DNA of 60,765 nt from Hyphomicrobiaceae bacterium (lineage in GTDB: Bacteria > Pseudomonadota > Alphaproteobacteria > Rhizobiales > Hyphomicrobiaceae): NCBI GenBank assembly GCA_002919265.1, contig PKEY01000006.1, positions 1-60,765 of the forward strand, in the 5' to 3' direction. The notes below the pieces were generated by a model, which worked only from the letters and a program-made list of their open reading frames with translations, was not told the DNA's origin and did not search any database. How positions within the stretch are numbered: the stretch's first letter is position 1; each line of letters starts with the position of its first letter. The position numbers and the translations under genes were made by a program. Shown piece by piece: positions 18,301-27,684 of this stretch.

Positions 18301-19035
18301 ATGCGGCGCGCATTCGACACAATCCTGCTTGTTGCCGTCGCGTTGGTGATTTGGCAGGCGATCCACCTGTTAGCGCCCTCGGCACTGACTTCGCCATTGG
18401 GCACGGCGAGACGGGCTGCCGAGCTGCTTGGTACAGCAACGTTCTGGCCTCATGTTGCCGAGACCCTGAAGGCATTTCTTTATGCCCTGATCCTGGCATT
18501 TACCGGCGGGTTGCTGCTCGGCCTGCTGTTGGGGCTCAACAAGACCGGGGCCAAGGTCGCCGATCCCATTCTCGTTTCCATTTATTCGCTTCCGAAGGTC
18601 ACGCTGTATCCTGTCATCTTGCTGATCTTCGGTCTTGGCATGTCGGCGAAGGTGGCGTTCGGGACGATCCACGGCATCATCCCCATTGCGATTTTCGCTA
18701 TGAACTCCGTGCGCAACCTGGCGCCAGTTTACCTCAAGACGGCGCGGGTGCTGCATTTGAGCAAAGCAGAAACGTTGCGCACCGTCGTCATTCCCGCCGC
18801 TATTCCGGAAATCGTTTCCGGCCTTCGTATCGGCTTCTCCCTCACCCTCCTCGGCGTTCTCATCGGCGAGATGTTCGCCTCGCAACGCGGCCTTGGTTAC
18901 ATGATCATGAATGCCATTGGCCTTCATGATGTGCCAACCATGATGGCCGTCATTTTGATGCTTGCCGTTTTTGCAGTCGCTGCAAACGCGGTCCTTCTCT
19001 GGCTGGATCAGCGTCTGCACCGCCGTATCACCTGA
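18301..19035 (+). CDS. ABC transporter permease, NitT/TauT type (second)
   Basis: 244 residues with six predicted helices and a BPD_transp_1 domain; the coupling-loop region is PVYLKTARVLHLSKAETLRTVVIPAAIPEIVSGLRIGFS, with the conserved G replaced but I-P-A-A-I-P-x-I retained. It is related to, but clearly different from, the permease just upstream. Followed by the PEP-mutase-family gene after 19 bases. Confidence 0.88.
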   Translation: MRRAFDTILLVAVALVIWQAIHLLAPSALTSPLGTARRAAELLGTATFWPHVAETLKAFLYALILAFTGGLLLGLLLGLNKTGAKVADPILVSIYSLPKVTLYPVILLIFGLGMSAKVAFGTIHGIIPIAIFAMNSVRNLAPVYLKTARVLHLSKAETLRTVVIPAAIPEIVSGLRIGFSLTLLGVLIGEMFASQRGLGYMIMNAIGLHDVPTMMAVILMLAVFAVAANAVLLWLDQRLHRRIT

Positions 19036-19054
19036 AAACATAGGAATAATGAAT

Positions 19055-19915
19055 ATGAGCCAATCACTTGCTCAGCGGCTGAAGCAGCCGGGACTTGTCT
19101 CTGCGCCGGGCGTCTTCGACATGATTTCCGCCAAGATTGCGGACAGCATGGGCTTCGATGCCCTCTACATGACAGGCTTCGGCACGGTGGCATCCTATCT
19201 CGGCCTGCCGGACGCTGGGCTGGCAACGTATACGGACATGGTCTCGCGCGTGCGGCAGATCGCCGAAGGCACGAAAACGCCTCTCATTGCCGATGGCGAC
19301 ACAGGGTACGGCGGGCTGCTCAATGTTGATTTCACGGTCCGCGGCTACGAGGCTGCCGGTGCGGCGGCTATCCAGATCGAGGATCAGGAATACCCGAAGA
19401 AATGCGGGCACACGCCCGGCCGGCGCGTCATCCCCATCGAGGATGCGGTGCGCAAGATCAAGGTTGCTGTGGAGGCGCGGTCCTCGAACGATTTCCTCAT
19501 CATTGCACGGACGGACGCACGCACCTCGCTCGGTCTCGATGAGGCGCTGCGGCGCGGCGAGGCCTTCGCCAAGGCGGGCGCGGACATTCTCTTTATCGAG
19601 TCGCCCGAAAGCTTCGAGGAAATGCGCAAAATCGGCGAGACATTTGACGTGCCACTCGTCGCCAACATGGTCGAAGGGGGCCGCACGCCCATTCTATCCC
19701 GCACTGAGCTTGAAGAGCTGGGCTTCAAGCTAGCGATCTTTCCCGCATCCGGGTTCCTGGCGATGGGAGCAGCGCTAAAATCTGTCTACGGCGAAATCCG
19801 CGATAAAGGGTCCAGTAAGGAATGGCGTGGTGATCTTTATCCCTTCATTGAGTTCGCAAAGCTGATGGGCTTCGAGCGCGTTTGGGAATTCGAGCGCAAG
19901 AACGCCGAGGTGTAA
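19055..19915 (+). CDS. Isocitrate lyase / PEP mutase superfamily enzyme
   Basis: 286 residues. The start at 19055 has AGGA 9 bases upstream; the ATG at 19049 is too close to that site. TIM-barrel lyase with the metal-site motif DGDTGYG (about 81-86) and the active-site loop KKCGH (115-119), as in 2-methylisocitrate lyase, 2,3-dimethylmalate lyase, oxaloacetate decarboxylase and carboxyvinyl-carboxyphosphonate mutase. The Cys indicates a C-C bond lyase rather than a phosphonate mutase. Last gene of the ABC operon, so it probably cleaves a product of the imported compound into pyruvate plus another acid (inference). Confidence 0.85.
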   Translation: MSQSLAQRLKQPGLVSAPGVFDMISAKIADSMGFDALYMTGFGTVASYLGLPDAGLATYTDMVSRVRQIAEGTKTPLIADGDTGYGGLLNVDFTVRGYEAAGAAAIQIEDQEYPKKCGHTPGRRVIPIEDAVRKIKVAVEARSSNDFLIIARTDARTSLGLDEALRRGEAFAKAGADILFIESPESFEEMRKIGETFDVPLVANMVEGGRTPILSRTELEELGFKLAIFPASGFLAMGAALKSVYGEIRDKGSSKEWRGDLYPFIEFAKLMGFERVWEFERKNAEV

Positions 19916-19977
19916 GGATGCGTCAGGCGATCGGCCGACAGCCTTGCGGAATTTCTGAGTTAGTCTGCGGTTAATGA

Positions 19978-20742
19978 ATGATTGATGCGTGGCTTGATCT
20001 GCCGATTCCATTGCTGGTGCTCGCGGCCGCTGCTCTTTATGCTTCGAGCGCCATCTTACTTAATTGGCTAACGCACCATTCGCCGCTCACTGGCTGCATA
20101 GCGAAGTACCGTGGTCTGGTGGGGCCGTTCTTTGTCTCCATTTCCGGGCTTTTTGCGCTGTTTCTCACATTCCTTGCCTCCGACGTTTGGGAGAGGAAAG
20201 CGCGTGCCGCTCAAGTCGTTCAGTCCGAACGCGATGCCTTAGCCGCTCTTATGGCGCTTTCCCGTACGAGTGCCGAGGCGGCAGCGACGATTGAGGAAGC
20301 GGTCCGAAGCTACGTAAAATCCGCAATTGAGGATGAATGGGAGGCAATGCGACATCAGAAGAGCTCAGCGAAGACTGCCGAGCATCTGGATCGTCTTTTT
20401 CATGCGGTTGCCGCAACGAGCAGCAGTTATCCCCCCGCCGTCCATGGAGCCATGTTGCAAAAGATCATTGATGCGAGGGACGCACGTGCGAACCGCATCA
20501 CGTTGAGCAATGACCGGACGGAGACGCTCAAGTGGCTGTCGGTGATTGGCCTGGCATTGCTGACGCAGCTCGCGCTGGCCGTTGTCCATCTCGACAAAAC
20601 AGCGCCGCAGCGCCTCGCTCTCGGCTTGTTTTCGGCGGCAGCCGTTTTCGCTATCTGTGTGGTCGCAGCCTATGAGCGCCCATTCGATGGGCCAATCCGT
20701 CTTCCACCTGATCAGTTGGCGGAGCTTATCAAGACCCCGTAG
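19978..20742 (+). CDS. DUF4239-like (bestrophin-like) membrane protein
   Basis: 254 residues with four hydrophobic helices, two at the N-terminus (about 10-28 and 47-66) and two at the C-terminus (about 180-225), separated by a soluble helical region. The layout and the first segment (helix, then a short loop and a second helix followed by WERKARAAQVVQSERDAL) match proteins annotated as DUF4239 or bestrophin-like. Function unknown. Stands alone between the PEP-mutase-family gene and the convergent livF; 17 bases separate it from livF with no obvious terminator. Confidence 0.55.
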   Translation: MIDAWLDLPIPLLVLAAAALYASSAILLNWLTHHSPLTGCIAKYRGLVGPFFVSISGLFALFLTFLASDVWERKARAAQVVQSERDALAALMALSRTSAEAAATIEEAVRSYVKSAIEDEWEAMRHQKSSAKTAEHLDRLFHAVAATSSSYPPAVHGAMLQKIIDARDARANRITLSNDRTETLKWLSVIGLALLTQLALAVVHLDKTAPQRLALGLFSAAAVFAICVVAAYERPFDGPIRLPPDQLAELIKTP

Positions 20743-20759
20743 GCCGCAGCGCGGTCGGC

Positions 20760-21545
20760 TCAAGCCAGCCAGCGCTTCCGGCGCCTGTAATGCTTGACGT
20801 TGTGGTAGTCGACCCGGCCTGTTCCGCCCAGATAGAATTCCTGCACGTCCGGATTTTGCGCCAATGCTTGGGACGTGCCACTCATGACAATGCGTCCGTT
20901 GTCGATGAGGTAAGCGTGGTCGACAATGGCCAGTGCGGCCGCGGCGTTCTGTTCGACCAGCAGAATGCTCATCCCCGTCTCGCGAACAATGCGCGAGATG
21001 ATGTCGAAGATCTCATCCACGAGGAACGGCGCCAGACCGAGGCTCGGCTCGTCGAGCATGAGGAGTTTCGGCTCGGTCATTAGCGCCCGGCCGATGGCAA
21101 GCATCTGCTGCTCGCCACCGGACAGGTAGCCAGCTTGCGCATTCGCGCGCTGTTTCAGGCGCGGGAACCACTCGAAAACGCGCTCGGCCAGTTCGTTGAC
21201 CTTGGCGCGGCTCTTGTGCATCGAGGTTGCGGCGATGAGGTTTTCGAGCGGCGTCAGGTGTCCGAAGACATGCCGGCCTTCGAGTACGTGAGCGATGCCG
21301 AGACGGACCCGCTCCGGCGCGGAAAGGTTCCGCAGGTCCTGTCCGCGGAAACGCACCTCGCCGCGCGTCACCTTCCCGCGCTCCGGCGCCAGCAGGCCGG
21401 AGATGGCCTTGAGCGTCGTGCTCTTGCCGGCGCCGTTGGAGCCCAGAAGGGCGACCGCACCTCCCTCGGCGACCTCGAGCGAGACGCCCTTGATCGCGAG
21501 GAAGACCTGATCGTACACGACCTCGATGTTTTCGAGTGTCAGCAT
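20760..21545 (-). CDS. livF: Branched-chain-type ABC transporter ATP-binding protein LivF
   Basis: 261 residues. Walker A LLGSNGAGKST, signature LSGGEQQMLAIGRAL, Walker B LLMLDEPSLGLAP and switch region LLVEQNAAAAL identify the LivF subfamily. Last gene on the minus strand of the six-gene operon that begins with livG at 27561. With LivG it powers import through LivH-LivM of the ligand bound by the adjacent LivK-like protein. Extra residues at the C-terminus (HYRRRKRWLA) are unremarkable. Confidence 0.93.
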   Translation of the reverse strand: MLTLENIEVVYDQVFLAIKGVSLEVAEGGAVALLGSNGAGKSTTLKAISGLLAPERGKVTRGEVRFRGQDLRNLSAPERVRLGIAHVLEGRHVFGHLTPLENLIAATSMHKSRAKVNELAERVFEWFPRLKQRANAQAGYLSGGEQQMLAIGRALMTEPKLLMLDEPSLGLAPFLVDEIFDIISRIVRETGMSILLVEQNAAAALAIVDHAYLIDNGRIVMSGTSQALAQNPDVQEFYLGGTGRVDYHNVKHYRRRKRWLA

Positions 21546-21564
21546 TGCGTGATCGCTAAAAAGC

Positions 21565-22806
21565 CTACTGCTTCTTGAACTCGGCAGCGGTCTTCTTGAC
21601 GAGGTCCATCACGATGTCCTGGTAGGCGGCAATCCAGTCCGTTTTCGGCACCCACTTGCTGCCGTCCCACTGGGAGATGCGACCGTACCCACCGCCCTGG
21701 TGGTCCTGAGCCGTGATGGTCAGCGGCGGGAGCAGACCTTCGGCAGTGAAGTTCTTGATCTCTTCTAGGCCCTTCTTCAGCTTTTCAGCCGTCAGCGGTT
21801 CTCCTTGCTTTTCGAGTGCGTTTCGTACGCCCTCGACGACGATGGCCATGCTGGCAACGCCAATGTTGTAATAGCTGCTGCCGACGTTCTTCTCGTCACC
21901 CGCACCTTTTCCTTTGGCGTAAACCTCCTCGAGAATGGCCTTGATCACCGGATTATCACGCCCGTAGGCCACGCCTTCGAAGCGCAGAACGCCTTTCGCA
22001 GCGTCGTTGCCGACGATCTGCGTATCGGTTTCAGACAGCCAGATCACGGACAGAAGACGATCGAGCTTGATCCCGTTCCGCACGGCATCACGCAGCGACA
22101 CGGTCTGGCCGCCACCAGCGCCCCAGATCACCACCCAGTCCGGGCGATACCGGCGAACAGCGGTCCAGGTGGAGGACTGCTCGTTGCCGGGTGAGGGATA
22201 GAAGAAGGTCTGCAGTTCGAAACCTTCCTTGTCCCGAACGGCTTCAAACACCGGCAAGGGCTCTTTGCCGAACGGCGAGTCGATGCCGACAAAGGCGATT
22301 TTCTTGCCCTTCAGATTCCCCCCTTCCTGATCCGAGATGTACTTCAGAATAACTGCAGCTTGCGACCAGTAGAGAGCACCGGCCGGGAACACCGTGGGGA
22401 AAGTCTCGCCATCCGCGGCGTCCGAGCGGCCATGGAACATCGTCAGCACGTTGATGCCGTCCTGCAGAGCACGCGGCACGACGGCGCGGGACACGGGCGT
22501 TGAGAGGAAATCAACCAGCACCGCGCCTTCCGCCTTGAAGCGCTCGTAGGCCTCGATGCCCCGTTGCGGCTCATTGCCGGTGTCAACCACCGTCGCTTCA
22601 ATGCGGTGGCCATTGATGCCGCCGCGCTCGTTGATGAGCGCGAGGTAGTCCCGCTGCCCCTGGTTATATTCGGACGTCACGAACGTGTAGACTTTCGTGA
22701 AGTCCTCGGCGAAGCCGAATTTGATAACTTTGTCCTGAGCCCACCCCGGTGCTGATGCGAGGGCAAGCGCCACGGCGCCTGCTAATGTTGAAATAACTCT
22801 CCTCAT
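21565..22806 (-). CDS. Branched-chain-type ABC transporter substrate-binding protein
   Basis: About 413 residues. The start at 22806 gives a GGAGG site at 5-base spacing and then a signal peptide (RRVISTLAGAVALALASAPGWA-Q); ATGs at 22824 and 22809 are alternatives. Type I periplasmic binding fold, opening with KFGFAEDFTKVYTF and containing LINERGGINGHRIEATVVDTG, as in LivK/HAAT proteins. Larger than amino-acid binders and closer in style to those in aromatic or fatty acid uptake clusters, which fits the acyl-CoA synthetase in the same operon (inference). Confidence 0.9.
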   Translation of the reverse strand: MRRVISTLAGAVALALASAPGWAQDKVIKFGFAEDFTKVYTFVTSEYNQGQRDYLALINERGGINGHRIEATVVDTGNEPQRGIEAYERFKAEGAVLVDFLSTPVSRAVVPRALQDGINVLTMFHGRSDAADGETFPTVFPAGALYWSQAAVILKYISDQEGGNLKGKKIAFVGIDSPFGKEPLPVFEAVRDKEGFELQTFFYPSPGNEQSSTWTAVRRYRPDWVVIWGAGGGQTVSLRDAVRNGIKLDRLLSVIWLSETDTQIVGNDAAKGVLRFEGVAYGRDNPVIKAILEEVYAKGKGAGDEKNVGSSYYNIGVASMAIVVEGVRNALEKQGEPLTAEKLKKGLEEIKNFTAEGLLPPLTITAQDHQGGGYGRISQWDGSKWVPKTDWIAAYQDIVMDLVKKTAAEFKKQ

Positions 22807-22827
22807 CATTTCCTCCATTTCCATTTC

Positions 22828-23901
22828 TTAATGCCGCGCGTGGCGGAAGGGCCAAACGAAAAAGTAGTTGCGCACGTTATCGTAGACCTTGGCAAGGCCG
22901 AGCGGCTCATAAAGCAGGAAGCCGACGATCAGTGCGCCGTAAAGCACGAGCGGAATGTGCGAGATGATCTCCGCGTGCAGTGGCAGGTTGAGTGCTACGG
23001 CAATGTCGTTGACCAGGTTGTTCAGGAAAATCGGCGCGAGAAGAACCAAGCCGGCGCCGAAAAAGCTGCCGAGCACGCTGCCCAAGCCGCCGACAATAAC
23101 CATCGCGACGGCCTGAATGGAAACTTCGAGGTGGAACTGCTCGGGCGTGACGGCGCGGTAGTAGCAGAACGCAAGAACGGCACCGGCAATTCCGCCAATG
23201 AACGATGAGCACCAGAAGGCGAGCAGCTTATATTTGAACGGGTTCACCCCGATAATGGCCGCCGCAAAGTCCTTTTCGCGCACGGCCACGAGAGCGCGAC
23301 CCAGACTTGTGCGCGAAACGTTCAGCAAAAAGCTCGTGACGACAGCGCAAATAGCAAGCGCGAACCAATAGCGGCCGGCATCCGACTCGATGGGCCAGCC
23401 AAAAATACGGAGAGTAGGCGCCTGCAGCGTCGCCTGGCTGCCGCCGCTAATGGCCGGAACGTGGACGATGGTCCAGTCCACGATCGATTGCATCGCCAGC
23501 GTTGTGACGGCGAGATAAAGGCCCTTCACCCGCAGCGCCGCCCCGCCGAAGACGAACCCTATGGCGGCGCTTGCCAGCCCGGCAAGGATGAGCGCGATTT
23601 CGAACGGAATGCCCGCTCGCACGCTGTGAATGGCCGTATAGGCACCAATAGCCATCACTGCCGCGTAGCCGAGATGCACCTGACCAGCCCAGCCCATCAG
23701 CAGGTTGAGGCCAAGCGCGGCCGTCGACCAGATGACCCAGGGCAGGAGGTAGCTGTTCAGCGTCAGAGGTGAGAAAAGGAACGGCGCCGCTATCGCGATA
23801 ACCACAATCGTGTAGAGCAGATACCGATCGAACGGTATCGGATAGAGCTGCCGCGCGGAGCGGTAAGTGGTGTGGCGGACGCCGGCGAGACGGTAGAACA
23901 T
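22828..23901 (-). CDS. livM: Branched-chain-type ABC transporter permease LivM
   Basis: 357 residues, many helices. The family pattern is clear: LGLNLLMGWAGQVHLGYAAVMAIGAYT near the N-terminal third and VGGLGSVLGSFFGAGLV before the C-terminus. About 25 N-terminal residues before the first helix are Arg/Tyr-rich. The start codon overlaps the livH stop by one base (TAATG arrangement at 23899-23903), so translation is coupled. Confidence 0.92.
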   Translation of the reverse strand: MFYRLAGVRHTTYRSARQLYPIPFDRYLLYTIVVIAIAAPFLFSPLTLNSYLLPWVIWSTAALGLNLLMGWAGQVHLGYAAVMAIGAYTAIHSVRAGIPFEIALILAGLASAAIGFVFGGAALRVKGLYLAVTTLAMQSIVDWTIVHVPAISGGSQATLQAPTLRIFGWPIESDAGRYWFALAICAVVTSFLLNVSRTSLGRALVAVREKDFAAAIIGVNPFKYKLLAFWCSSFIGGIAGAVLAFCYYRAVTPEQFHLEVSIQAVAMVIVGGLGSVLGSFFGAGLVLLAPIFLNNLVNDIAVALNLPLHAEIISHIPLVLYGALIVGFLLYEPLGLAKVYDNVRNYFFVWPFRHARH

Positions 23902-24791
23902 TACACGCGCTCTATGTCTTCGCGGCCGAAAAGGCCATAAGGACGGACGATGACGGTTGCCAGAATGACAAGCGAGGCGACCACGTCTCGCGTTCCGGGA
24001 ATGCCGATGCGTTCGAGATAAACGGGGGCGACGTTTTCAAGGATGCCGACCGCGAGGCCGGCGATAACGACGCCGAGAATGCTATCGAGCCCGCCGAGAA
24101 TGGCGACGGCGAGCGCCTTGATGAGCAGGAGCGACAGCGTCCAATCAACGCCTTGAACGGAGCCCCAGAGAATGCCGGCTGCCGCCGCAGCAACGCCCGC
24201 GAGCCCCCAAGAGATGCCGATTGCGCGCTCGACTGGAATGCCGACGGACCACGAGGCTGTCTGATCATCCGACACCGCGCGGAGCATGATGCCTTGCCGC
24301 GTGCCAAAGAAGAGTGCAGCGAGGGCCACGAGGGCGAGAGCAACGACTCCGGTGATGAGGTACGCTTTGTCGATGAAGATCGAACCGATGATGATCGGTG
24401 CCGTATCAATTCCGAGATCAAGGCGCTTTTTCACGGGACCGAAAACTGCCGGGGCCAATCCGCGCAGCATGATCTCGAGACCAAGCGTCAGCATGATCAC
24501 CATGATGACCGGCTGGCCGATCATGCGCCTCAGCGCCACTCGCTCAATTCCCCGCCCGATGAAGAACATGGCGATGATGCCAAGCGGGATTGCTGCCCAG
24601 ATCGGCGCTCCGAGGAGCTCCATGCTTGCCCAGGTGAGATAGGCGCCGACCATGACGAGAGCGCCCTGGGCCAAGTTGGCGACGCTGGAAGCCTTGAAAA
24701 CGAGGACGATGCCGAGCGCAACGAGCGCATACATCAGTCCGACAAGCGCCCCGTTGATGGAAAGCTCGGCGAGTTCGTAGAGGAAATCCAT
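23901..24791 (-). CDS. livH: Branched-chain-type ABC transporter permease LivH
   Basis: 296 residues, about eight helices, with NGALVGLMYALVALGIVLVFK near the start and the VAILGGLDSILGVVIAGLAVGI segment typical of LivH. Pairs with LivM to form the membrane channel. It starts 6 bases after the stop of the acyl-CoA synthetase gene in the same operon. Confidence 0.92.
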   Translation of the reverse strand: MDFLYELAELSINGALVGLMYALVALGIVLVFKASSVANLAQGALVMVGAYLTWASMELLGAPIWAAIPLGIIAMFFIGRGIERVALRRMIGQPVIMVIMLTLGLEIMLRGLAPAVFGPVKKRLDLGIDTAPIIIGSIFIDKAYLITGVVALALVALAALFFGTRQGIMLRAVSDDQTASWSVGIPVERAIGISWGLAGVAAAAAGILWGSVQGVDWTLSLLLIKALAVAILGGLDSILGVVIAGLAVGILENVAPVYLERIGIPGTRDVVASLVILATVIVRPYGLFGREDIERV

Positions 24792-24797
24792 GCGTTC

Positions 24798-26783
24798 CTA
24801 TCTGACTTCGTAGATGGCGAGACGGCGCTTGAGGGTACCGGTCGCGCCGGTTTCGTACGTGATGAGCGTTTCGTGCTCGACGGCTCCGGAGCCGTCGTAG
24901 AGAGCGTTGATGATGGGGGCGTATCGTTCGTCGATCACGTTGCGGCGCAGCTTGCGGGTGCGCGTAACCTCGCCATCGTCGGGATCGAACTCTTTCGGCA
25001 GATTGACGAACTTGCGGATTGCGAGCGCCGGCGGCAACAGCTCGTTCACGTGTCGCACGACGCCGTTGATGAGCTTGTAAACCTCGGGGCGCTGGGACAA
25101 CTCGGCATAGGACGTGTACGTCACGCCGTTCACCTCGGCCCAGTGTCCGACGGCGCCCATATCGATGCAGATGAGGGCGGTCAGATAATCGCGGCCGGCG
25201 CCGATGATGGCGGCGTCCTTGATGTACTGGCTGAACTTCAAGCGGTTCTCGATATAGGTCGGGATGTAGCGCTCGCCGTCCATTGTGTAGACGACCTCGC
25301 CGACCCGACCGAGCACGACGAGATGGCCGTCGTCGTCCATGTAGCCGGCGTCACCCGTGTGCAGCCATCCCCCTGCCAGCGCATTTTGCGTGGCCGCTTC
25401 ATCGTTGAGGTATCCGTCAAACACGCTGTCGGCGCGAATGAGAATTTCGCCGTTATCGTCGATTTTGACCTCTACCCCCGGCAGCGGTTTACCGACCGTA
25501 TTGAGCTTCACGTCCCCTGAGCCTTGCGCGGCCGTGAGAGCGCAATTCTCCGTCTGACCATAAAACTGTTTGAGGTCGAGCCCCAGGGCGCGGAAGAAAA
25601 GAAATGTGTCTTCGCCAATGGCCTCGCCGGCGGTGTATGCGCGTTTGGCGCGCGAGAGGCCGAGATAATCGCGCAGTGGCGCGTATATCAGCACGTCGCC
25701 GATGGCGTACGCGATACGCGAGAGCAGGCCCGGCTTGTGACCGGCAAGTCGCTTCCGCTCGAGCTCGATGGCGAACGGCATGAACCAGTCATAAAGCCGC
25801 CGTTTCAGCCACGTGGATTCCGCGATACCAACCTGGACGTGGGTGAGCATTGCGTCCCAGCTCCGGGGCGACGCGAAATAGACGGTTGGGGCCACCTCCC
25901 GCAGATTGTGAAGGACAGTCTCCTGCCGTTCCGGAATGTTGATCGTGAACCGCAGGGCAATGCCCGACGACACTGTGAAGACGAAGTCGCCAACCCAAGC
26001 CATCGGCAAGTACGCCATCAGCTCGTCGCCGACCTGGAAGTAGTCGGCGGCCTGAGCGTTGCGCGCCGCGGCGATCACGCGCCGATGTTGCAATATGGCG
26101 CCTTTGGGTTTTCCGGTAGTGCCGGAAGAGTGCAACAAGACGGCGGCATCGGTCGGCTTGGCGCGGTTGATCAGATCGTCTTTGAGTCCTGGCTCGCGGG
26201 CCAGACGTTCACGGCCTTTCTTAACGAGATCTTCCCACGAGAGCAGGCCCGGGGCGGTGTAGTTCGCCAGCCCGCGCGGATCATCATAGATGATTATCTC
26301 CGGCAGCTTGGCGCGGGTGCGCAGCTCGAGCAGCTTGTCGACCTGCTCCTGATCCTCGGCCAGTGCGAAGCGGGCGCGGCTATTGCCGGCGTAGTACTCA
26401 AGATCATCAGGCGGAACGTCCGGGTAGATCGGGGCTGGCAAGCCGCGAAGAGCGGCGGCGCTCAGCATGCCGAAGTAGAGCCGCGGACGGTTGTCGCCGA
26501 TGACGAGCAGGCCGTCTCCCGGCTTGAAGCCCATCTCATCGAGGGCGGCAGCAAAGGCGAGAACCTCTGAGAGGACATCGTCCCACGTGAACTCCTGCCA
26601 GATGCCGCGATCGCGTTCACGCATGGCGACGGTGGAGCCGTGGGTTCTCGCATTCTCGGCCAGGAGTGTGATCAGTGTACCGGAATCGAGCCCTGCGTTG
26701 ACGCGCGGCACCGCGCCGGGGTCGTGCGCAGGGACCTCCCGTGCCAGATCAATGACTTCCGCCGTGTTTGCGTCAGGCCGCAT
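24798..26783 (-). CDS. Long-chain-type acyl-CoA synthetase (AMP-binding) inside the liv operon
   Basis: 661 residues, the size of FadD15-like ligases. The P-loop motif LHSSGTTGKPKGAIL, the FYGQTEN motif and GWLHTGDAGYMDDDGHL with the downstream hinge (GR after VVL) define the ANL superfamily. It would activate a carboxylic acid to acyl-CoA with ATP. A GAGG site lies 5 bases before the ATG, which overlaps the end of livG. Position between livG and livH suggests that the acid imported by the ABC system is trapped as its CoA ester; the substrate may be aromatic or a fatty acid (inference from similar clusters). Confidence 0.9.
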   Translation of the reverse strand: MRPDANTAEVIDLAREVPAHDPGAVPRVNAGLDSGTLITLLAENARTHGSTVAMRERDRGIWQEFTWDDVLSEVLAFAAALDEMGFKPGDGLLVIGDNRPRLYFGMLSAAALRGLPAPIYPDVPPDDLEYYAGNSRARFALAEDQEQVDKLLELRTRAKLPEIIIYDDPRGLANYTAPGLLSWEDLVKKGRERLAREPGLKDDLINRAKPTDAAVLLHSSGTTGKPKGAILQHRRVIAAARNAQAADYFQVGDELMAYLPMAWVGDFVFTVSSGIALRFTINIPERQETVLHNLREVAPTVYFASPRSWDAMLTHVQVGIAESTWLKRRLYDWFMPFAIELERKRLAGHKPGLLSRIAYAIGDVLIYAPLRDYLGLSRAKRAYTAGEAIGEDTFLFFRALGLDLKQFYGQTENCALTAAQGSGDVKLNTVGKPLPGVEVKIDDNGEILIRADSVFDGYLNDEAATQNALAGGWLHTGDAGYMDDDGHLVVLGRVGEVVYTMDGERYIPTYIENRLKFSQYIKDAAIIGAGRDYLTALICIDMGAVGHWAEVNGVTYTSYAELSQRPEVYKLINGVVRHVNELLPPALAIRKFVNLPKEFDPDDGEVTRTRKLRRNVIDERYAPIINALYDGSGAVEHETLITYETGATGTLKRRLAIYEVR

Positions 26784-27561
26784 GGAGCCTCTTGGTCCCG
26801 AGATAGGCCTCGATCACCCGCGGATCGGAGAGGGCTTCGGTAGGTGTGCCATTTGCGATCTGCTCGCCATAGCTCAGCACCGTCATCCGATCGCAAAGCG
26901 CCGCGACCACGTCCATGTGGTGTTCGATGAGCAGGACGGTCAGCCCACGTTCCTCGCGCGCGTCGAGGATGAAGCGGGCCATGTATTCTTTCTCTTCCTG
27001 GTTCATGCCCGCCATGGGTTCGTCCAAGATCAGAAGGCGCGGCTCTGAGACGAGCGCACGGGCGAGCTCGATCCGCTTCTGCAACCCAAGCGGAACGATT
27101 TCGATGGGCAGATCGCGAACATCCTGAAGTTGCAGAAAGTCGATCGTGTCCTCGACAAGCTCGCGTTGTTTGATTTCGTCGCGCTCGGCCCACACCCAGT
27201 AGAACAATGAGGCGAGGGCTGACGGGCGCATGTGGATGTGCCGGCCCATCATGATGTTGTCGAGCACGCTCATGCCCCGGAACAGGGCCAGGTTCTGGAA
27301 CGTGCGCGCAATTCCGAGCCGCGCCACCTCGTGCGGGCGGACACCCGTTATGTCTTTGCCCTCAAAATAGATTTTTCCTCGATCGGGCGGGTAGAAACCG
27401 GTTATCGCGTTGACGATCGTGGTCTTACCCGAGCCATTCGGCCCAACAAGACCAAATATCTCGCCCTTCTCGATACCGAGATTGACCCCCTTCAACGCTC
27501 TCAGCCCGCCGAATGAGCGCTCGAGGTCGCGACATTCCAGAATCATTCGGCGCAGGCCCAC
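26773..27561 (-). CDS. livG: Branched-chain-type ABC transporter ATP-binding protein LivG
   Basis: 262 residues from a GTG at 27561; an ATG five codons in (27546) is an equally possible start. Walker A VGPNGSGKTT, the LivG-specific ARTFQNLALFRGMSVLDNIMMGRH after the Q-loop, Walker B LLILDEPMAGMN and switch LLIEHHMDVV are present. The usual LSGG signature is altered to IVPLGLQKRIELARAL, the less strict form seen in some LivG proteins. First gene of the operon livG-acyl-CoA synthetase-livH-livM-SBP-livF. Confidence 0.92.
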   Translation of the reverse strand: MGLRRMILECRDLERSFGGLRALKGVNLGIEKGEIFGLVGPNGSGKTTIVNAITGFYPPDRGKIYFEGKDITGVRPHEVARLGIARTFQNLALFRGMSVLDNIMMGRHIHMRPSALASLFYWVWAERDEIKQRELVEDTIDFLQLQDVRDLPIEIVPLGLQKRIELARALVSEPRLLILDEPMAGMNQEEKEYMARFILDAREERGLTVLLIEHHMDVVAALCDRMTVLSYGEQIANGTPTEALSDPRVIEAYLGTKRLHAA

Positions 27562-27684
27562 CTAAAGCCAAATCCTCCCATAGCCGCGTTACATTCTTGT
27601 TCTCGTTTTCAATTTCCATCCTACTTTAGGCGGGCCATTTCGCGGGAGCAATAGGGGCGCGCTTATCATTACCGGTAGTGTGCA

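Noticed and set aside
24153-26570. Two long plus-strand open frames across livH and the acyl-CoA synthetase
   Set aside because: Composition typical of antisense GC-rich frames; the minus strand has the ANL and LivH motifs.
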